The translations under genes and the position numbers were made by a program. A stretch of 35,456 nucleotides of DNA from Thermoproteota archaeon. Its GTDB lineage: Archaea > Korarchaeota > Korarchaeia > Korarchaeales > Korarchaeaceae. Within the stretch, counting starts at the first letter, position 1; each line of letters begins with the position of its first letter. The stretch is from assembly GCA_015522685.1 (NCBI GenBank), contig WALU01000013.1, positions 1 to 35,456 on the forward strand. Direction: 5' to 3'. This document shows positions 31,438 through 35,456 of this stretch, in pieces. Under the pieces are notes generated by a model. The model had not been told where the DNA came from. It made no database searches and saw only the letters and a program-made list of their open reading frames with translations.

Positions 31438-32106
31438 ATGACTATATTTAAGGTAAAGCTATTTGGAAGCTCTAATCTAGGAGTTTACCTCAAGTCTATT
31501 GGCTCTTACCTCCTCGCTCCTGAAGGATCTACGGCAATAATATCGAGAGAAGTTGATGGGACTATGAATGTCATAGAAGCAAGCATATATGATAGCAGAA
31601 TGTTAGGGATACTCTTAGTCGGGAATAATAAGACTTTACTTGTTCCCCCTATAATATCGGAGAGCGATTTAAGAAAGTTAAGAGATGCTCTTGATCTAGA
31701 GGTTCATATATTACCCACAATGAAGCTTACAGCTCTTGGAAACGATATAGTAGCAAATGATTATGGGGCACTAGCTCACCCTTCCTTCAGTGATGGCGAG
31801 CTGGATCTTATAGGTAGGTTATTAGGCGTTAAGGCAAGTAAAGGCAAAGTTGGTGGTGTACCTGTAGTTGGGTCTCTTATAGTTGCCAACAACGAGGGTT
31901 GCCTCATTTCACCAGCAGCTGATGACTCAGAATTGAGAGGAGCATCAGAAGTACTTGGAGTGGAATGTCTGAGGGGTACTATTAACAATGGGATTGGGTA
32001 CGTGAGGTTAGGTCTAGTAGCAAGTGATCAGAGAGCTCTCGTTGGCTATTCAACTACGCCATTAGAGATTGAGAATGTAGCGGAAGCCCTTAAAATAAAA
32101 CCTTAA
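31438..32106 (+). CDS. Ribosome anti-association factor aIF6
   Basis: A 222-residue protein with the fivefold pentein repeats seen as recurring blocks (LKSIGSYLLAPEG, LLVGNNKTLLVPPIISESDL, ALGNDIVANDYGALAHPSFSDGE, VPVVGSLIVANNEGCLISPAADD). It binds the large subunit and blocks premature joining with the small subunit. In many archaea the LX/L18Ae ribosomal gene follows. Here only 21 nt separate it from prefoldin alpha, so LX is absent from this locus. Confidence 0.95.
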   Translation: MTIFKVKLFGSSNLGVYLKSIGSYLLAPEGSTAIISREVDGTMNVIEASIYDSRMLGILLVGNNKTLLVPPIISESDLRKLRDALDLEVHILPTMKLTALGNDIVANDYGALAHPSFSDGELDLIGRLLGVKASKGKVGGVPVVGSLIVANNEGCLISPAADDSELRGASEVLGVECLRGTINNGIGYVRLGLVASDQRALVGYSTTPLEIENVAEALKIKP

Positions 32107-32127
32107 GGTATTTCTAAGGTGTGATAT

Positions 32128-32526
32128 TTGAGCCAAGAAAGAGTTGTGGATCTGAATTTCCTTCAATCTCTGTACAAGTACCTGCTCGATGAGTATAATA
32201 GGTTAACATTAATCAAAACAGACTTGGAGAGGTCCATTGAGACCTTAAAAGCTATTCAGAAGGCTCAGGATGGAGAGATCGGTCCCCTCATAATACCTGT
32301 CTCTTCATTCTTATCTTTGATGATTGAGGGCGCTAAGGCTAAGGATATGCTTGTCCTCCTTGGTGGGAACATCTTTGCAAAGATGAATCCGGAAGAGGCC
32401 TTAAAACAAGCCCAAGGGAGATTAGAGGAGGTCAGTAAGAACCTATCGGAAGTAGGCCTGAACCTCACTAAAGTGCAGTTGGAGATGGAAAACCTCCAGA
32501 GGAGGACAGGAAAGCGTGCTAGGTAA
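32128..32526 (+). CDS. pfdA: Prefoldin subunit alpha (GimC)
   Basis: A 132-residue protein with two long coiled-coil helices (residues ~5-50 and ~88-130) around a central beta segment (GPLIIPVSSFLSLMIEGAKAKDMLVLLGGNIFAKM). This is the alpha-subunit layout of the jellyfish-shaped hexamer that holds unfolded proteins. The start is TTG 32128, three bases after GGTGTGAT. It overlaps ftsY by 11 nt. Confidence 0.92.
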   Translation: MSQERVVDLNFLQSLYKYLLDEYNRLTLIKTDLERSIETLKAIQKAQDGEIGPLIIPVSSFLSLMIEGAKAKDMLVLLGGNIFAKMNPEEALKQAQGRLEEVSKNLSEVGLNLTKVQLEMENLQRRTGKRAR

Positions 32527-33388
32527 ATTAGTTGATGAGCTAACCACTAAGGGGCTGATAAAGAAGAGATGGACTAGAAAATCTGTAATGGAAATATTTA
32601 ATTCATTGGAACTGGAGCTTGTTGCTCAAGGAGTCTCTCCTGCAATAATAGATAAGTTAAAGGAATCAGTATCAAAGAAGCTTGATGGTGTTGAAACTAA
32701 AGGAGATCCAAAGAAAGTAGTTCTCAAGATGATAAGAAAGGCCATTTTAGAGAAGCTTCCTCCAAAGATGACTCTCAATGACCTAAAGCCATTAGAATTC
32801 CCCTATAAAGTCGTTTTCTTTGGTTTTAATGGTGTAGGGAAATCCCTTAGCATAGTAAAAATGGCTAGGTACTTGCAAAAGAAGGGAGATAGAGTCTTAA
32901 TAGTCTCAGCTGATACATATAGAGCTGCTGCTGGAGATCAGCTTGAAGGTTATTGTAGAGCTGCTAATGTTCCCATGCTCAAGGGACCTCGTAGAGCTGA
33001 TCCTGCTGCTGTGGCTTATGATGGAGTTAATATGGCATCCTCTAAAGGATATAAGTTTGTCCTAGTAGATACGGCTGGTAGAAATTATCTTAATAAGAAC
33101 CTGAGCGAAGAGTTAAGAAAGGTAGTGAGGGTAATCCAGCCAAATCTTAAGGTGCTTGTACTGGATGGTATGGTAGGTAATGATGTACTTAACCAGTGCG
33201 ACTCATTCAACGAAGCTGTTGGGATAGATGCCTTGATAGTTACTAAAGTAGATGGATCTGGTTTATCCACTCCTTTAATATCATCTCTCTATTCAGGTAA
33301 GTCCATACTTTTCTTAGGAACCGGTCAAGACTTCAATAACATCTCGACATTCGATCCCGATAAGGCTATAGATTATATTCTTCAATGA
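32516..33388 (+). CDS. ftsY: Signal recognition particle receptor FtsY, with divergent GTPase motifs
   Basis: A 290-residue protein with an N domain (residues ~1-85) and an SRP-type G domain. G1 reads GFNGVGKSLS (103-112) instead of the usual GxNGxGKTTT. DTYRAAAGDQL is the insertion-box region, DTAGR (185-189) is G3 and TKVDG is G4. The usual AKGG after G4 is GLST. No membrane helix is seen, as normal for FtsY. The start is GTG 32516, inside the end of pfdA and behind GGAGGAC. It should dock SRP-ribosome complexes at SecYE. The divergence raises a question about GTPase rates. Confidence 0.9.
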   Translation: MLGKLVDELTTKGLIKKRWTRKSVMEIFNSLELELVAQGVSPAIIDKLKESVSKKLDGVETKGDPKKVVLKMIRKAILEKLPPKMTLNDLKPLEFPYKVVFFGFNGVGKSLSIVKMARYLQKKGDRVLIVSADTYRAAAGDQLEGYCRAANVPMLKGPRRADPAAVAYDGVNMASSKGYKFVLVDTAGRNYLNKNLSEELRKVVRVIQPNLKVLVLDGMVGNDVLNQCDSFNEAVGIDALIVTKVDGSGLSTPLISSLYSGKSILFLGTGQDFNNISTFDPDKAIDYILQ

Positions 33389-33410
33389 TTCCTCATCTGC
33401 GGTGATTTGA

Positions 33411-34343
33411 ATGGCTTCGGTTATTAGGAGGCTTAAGGGCAGGGATTTCTTGACTCTCCTTGACTTCACACCTCTGGAATTCAAAGCCCTTTTAGAAAGA
33501 TCTAAAGAGCATAAGTGGGGTTTAGTTAAAAGCAATGTATTAAGGGGTAAATACGTCGCTGGCATATTTGAGAAGCCTTCTACTAGGACGAGGGTTTCCA
33601 TGTCCGTAGCAACATTTGATCTGGGGGGTGTATTTTTAGAGCTCCCAACATCAAGTCTTCAGGTATCTAGAGGAGAGACATTCAGGGATACGGCCCAAGT
33701 GCTCAGCAGATTTGTAAATGCTATCGCCGCTAGGGTTAAATCTCACTCTACCTTGGAGGAGTTAGCTAGGTGGGCCACAGTGCCTATAATAAACATGTTA
33801 AGCAATAAGTTCCATCCTCTACAGGCATTAACAGATGTCTTTACGATAATCGAGTTCTTTGGAAGTAAGAAGGTGAAGATTGTATTCTTAGGTGATGGCG
33901 CTACTAACACGAACCATAGCTTAATGATTGCATCGGCTCTAGCGGGGTACGATTACGTCGTCGGCGCCCCTAGGGATTATTGGCCGGATAAAGAGATAAT
34001 ATCTGAAGCAAAGAAGATAAATGAGCAAACTAAAGGCTCCCTGGAGGTTATAGAGGGTCCTATCGAAGCAGCAAAGGATGCTGATGTTGTGTACACGGAT
34101 ACTTGGTTTTCAATGGGTATTTCCGATATAGAGAAGAGAAAAGATCTCTTCCCTCCTTATCAAGTGAACAGCAACCTGCTATCCCACGCAGCCCCTCACG
34201 TCAAGGTAATGCACTGCCAGCCATGGTTCATAGGGCAGGAGATAACAGAAGAGGTAGCCTACGGCCCTCATTCTATAGCATTCGAGCAAGCAGAGAACAG
34301 ATTGCATACAGCAAAGGCCGTGCTGGAGGTATTATCCATATAA
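33411..34343 (+). CDS. argF: Ornithine carbamoyltransferase-family transcarbamylase
   Basis: A 310-residue protein. The carbamoyl-phosphate motif STRTR (57-61) and HPLQALTD (135-142) are intact. DTWFSMG (230-236) is the ornithine-binding loop. The HCLP motif reads HCQP (268-271), an unusual Leu-to-Gln change, followed by WFIGQEI instead of the usual AHRGxEI. The reaction is expected to be ornithine plus carbamoyl phosphate to citrulline. The altered ornithine-side loop leaves the substrate less certain. GGTGAT lies four bases before the ATG. Confidence 0.87.
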   Translation: MASVIRRLKGRDFLTLLDFTPLEFKALLERSKEHKWGLVKSNVLRGKYVAGIFEKPSTRTRVSMSVATFDLGGVFLELPTSSLQVSRGETFRDTAQVLSRFVNAIAARVKSHSTLEELARWATVPIINMLSNKFHPLQALTDVFTIIEFFGSKKVKIVFLGDGATNTNHSLMIASALAGYDYVVGAPRDYWPDKEIISEAKKINEQTKGSLEVIEGPIEAAKDADVVYTDTWFSMGISDIEKRKDLFPPYQVNSNLLSHAAPHVKVMHCQPWFIGQEITEEVAYGPHSIAFEQAENRLHTAKAVLEVLSI

Positions 34344-34358
34344 ATCTTTCTCAGTCAA

Positions 34359-34368
34359 CTTTATATAG
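34359..34368 (+). promoter_or_regulatory. TATA box of the rRNA operon
   Basis: CTTTATATAG, a strong archaeal TATA match, right after argF. It predicts transcription from about 34393, giving a ~210-nt leader before 16S rRNA. Confidence 0.6.
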
Positions 34369-34392
34369 CTATATTACTAATGATCTGATTGG

Positions 34393-34602
34393 CCATGGTT
34401 AACTCGGTGGCGATTCTGAGAGATGAAGGGAGTGCCCTGATTGGGTGAGGAATCGTCTTTCCAACCGTGGCGACAGGAGTAGTATGTAAGTAATATAGAT
34501 GGTTATGTGAGTGTGAGGAAACATTAGATCCCTCACATTCAAGAGAGTCCGGATGTCCTCATGAATGGTGGGTGCTTTTTAGAGATCTTGTGGCCGTATG
34601 TG
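34393..34602 (+). other. 16S rRNA leader with hairpin
   Basis: The predicted pre-rRNA leader. It contains a 10-bp hairpin (34509-34518 with 34531-34540, arms GAGTGTGAGG and CCTCACATTC with one G-U pair). The partner strand of the 16S processing stem would lie beyond the window. No tRNA or protein gene is seen here. Confidence 0.5.
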
Positions 34603-35456
34603 AGACCGGTTGATCCTGCCGGAGGGGACTCCTATCGGGCTCGGATTAAGCCATGCAAGTTAGCTAGGAGCCCTTGCTCCTAGCAGCGCACGGCTCAGTA
34701 ATACACGGTTAACCTGCCCTGAGGACCGGGATAACCTCGGGAAACTGAGGCTAATCCCGGATAGGGATGATTTCCTGGAATGGGCTCATCTCTAAAGTAG
34801 GTGAGGGAATGGCCTTGCTGAGGCCTCAGGATGGGACCGCGTCCTATCAGGTAGTAGGTGAGGTAACGGCCCACCTATCCTAAGACGGGTGCGGGCTCTG
34901 AGAGGAGGAGCCCGGAGATGGGCACTGAGACAAGGGCCTAGGCCCTACGGGGCGCAGCAGGCGCGGAACTTCCCCAATACGCGCAAGCGTGAGGGAGTGA
35001 GCTCGAGTGCTGCCCGCTGAGGGTAGCTGTTCCCAGGTGTAAACAGCCTGGGGTAGGAAGGGGAGGGTAAGGCTGGTGCCAGCCGCCGCGGTAAAACCAG
35101 CTCCCCGAGGGGTCCCCACGCATACTGGGCCTAAAGCGTCCGTAGCCGGCCCTGTAAGTCCCCGGTTAAATCCACTGGAAGACCAGTGGGCCGCCGGGGA
35201 TACTGTAGGGCTAGGGAGCGAGAGGGGTCGAGGGTATTCCGGGGGATAGCGGTAAAATGCATAGATCCCCGGAGGACCACCAGTGGCGAAGGCGCTCGGC
35301 TGGAACGCGTCCGACGGCGAGGGACGAAAGCTGGGGGAGCAAACCGGATTAGATACCCGGGTAGTCCCAGCTGTAAACGATGCCGGCTAGGTGCCGGCCG
35401 AGGTTTCGGCCTCGGCCGGTGTCGAAGCGAAGGCGTTAAGCCGGCCGCCTGAGGAG
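34603..35456 (+). rRNA. 16S ribosomal RNA, 5' part (cut by window end)
   Basis: The 5' end has the archaeal GGTTGATCCTGCCGG. The universal segments AGCCGCCGCGGTAA (the 530 loop, ~35087), GATTAGATACCCGGGTAGTCC (~35350, 790 region) and AAGCGAAGGCGTTAAGCC near the end are all present. The gene is very GC-rich, as expected of a thermophile. The first ~854 nt are in the window; the rest lies to the right. The precise 5' base is uncertain by a few nucleotides. Confidence 0.97.

Noticed and set aside
34393..34480. Box C/D-like motifs in the 16S leader (GAGATGA, CCTGA)
   Set aside because: The C box is imperfect and no clear D box partner or k-turn pairing is visible.
34880..35452. Several open frames inside the 16S rRNA region
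   Set aside because: They lie in rRNA; GC-rich rRNA often gives long chance frames.
1..35456. CRISPR arrays, insertion sequences, prophage or integrase genes
   Set aside because: No regularly spaced repeats, transposase motifs or attachment-site duplications were seen. The window looks like core chromosome.

Overview
This window is archaeal chromosome. It carries eukaryote-like ribosomal proteins (L37e, L39e, L31e, S19e, L10/P0), aIF1A, aIF2-beta, aIF6, SecE, Spt5, XPD, topoisomerase VI, an aCPSF1 termination nuclease, CDP-archaeol synthase and a 16S rRNA gene with an archaeal 5' end. The protein-coding DNA is AT-rich while tRNA and rRNA are very GC-rich, which points to a thermophile. Division is FtsZ-based: two FtsZ paralogues, a SepF anchor and a small ribbon-helix-helix gene fused to ftsZ2 by a 1-nt overlap. 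An intron-containing tRNA-Ile with a UAU anticodon is rare in archaea; from memory it is known in Korarchaeum and Nanoarchaeum. Together with FtsZ this makes a korarchaeal-type lineage the best guess, not a proof.

Layout. 1-4.8 kb: 3' part of aCPSF1, sepF, an Lsm-L37e pair, tRNA-Ala and tRNA-Phe, and small conserved or unknown proteins. 4.8-11.6 kb (minus strand): an RHH regulator-ftsZ2 pair, then XPD, an unknown protein, CDP-archaeol synthase, a divergent RadA, GcvH and an HD phosphohydrolase. 12-14.9 kb: both subunits of glycine decarboxylase (gcvPA-gcvPB). 14.8-17.1 kb: two divergently transcribed GT4-family sugar-phosphate transferases, a small membrane protein and tRNA-Ile. 17.2-22.5 kb: an information-processing run of RPA32-like, aIF2-beta, aIF1A, a decayed RIO1 kinase, Dim2/Pno1 KH protein, Top6B and Top6A. 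22.6-24.7 kb: tRNA-Glu, -Leu and -Gln, a Mut7-C RNase and TyrRS. 24.8-28.8 kb (minus strand): ftsZ1-secE-spt5-rpl11-rpl1-rpl10. 29.0-29.3 kb: tRNA-Ala, -His and -Gly. 29.7-34.3 kb: rpr2, S19e, PDCD5, L39e, L31e, aIF6, prefoldin alpha, ftsY and an argF-type transcarbamylase. 34.36 kb to the end: promoter, leader and the first ~850 nt of 16S rRNA.

Genes are tightly packed, often with ATGA overlaps. Many starts are set by GGTGAT or GGAGGTG Shine-Dalgarno sequences that contain the upstream TGA stop. Several ORFs therefore need internal start codons.

The most notable points are these. RIO1 is clearly a pseudogene in an otherwise intact operon, and both catalytic Asp codons are now Gly. TyrRS and Rpr2 appear to begin at non-standard codons (ACG and CTG) placed correctly behind strong Shine-Dalgarno sequences. 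A 53-residue RHH protein precedes ftsZ2, recalling the haloarchaeal cdrS-ftsZ2 operon. Top6A lacks the second Asp of its Toprim DxD motif. Several universally conserved proteins (FtsY, RadA, ArgF, L10) have unusual or missing motifs, which fits a fast-evolving lineage.
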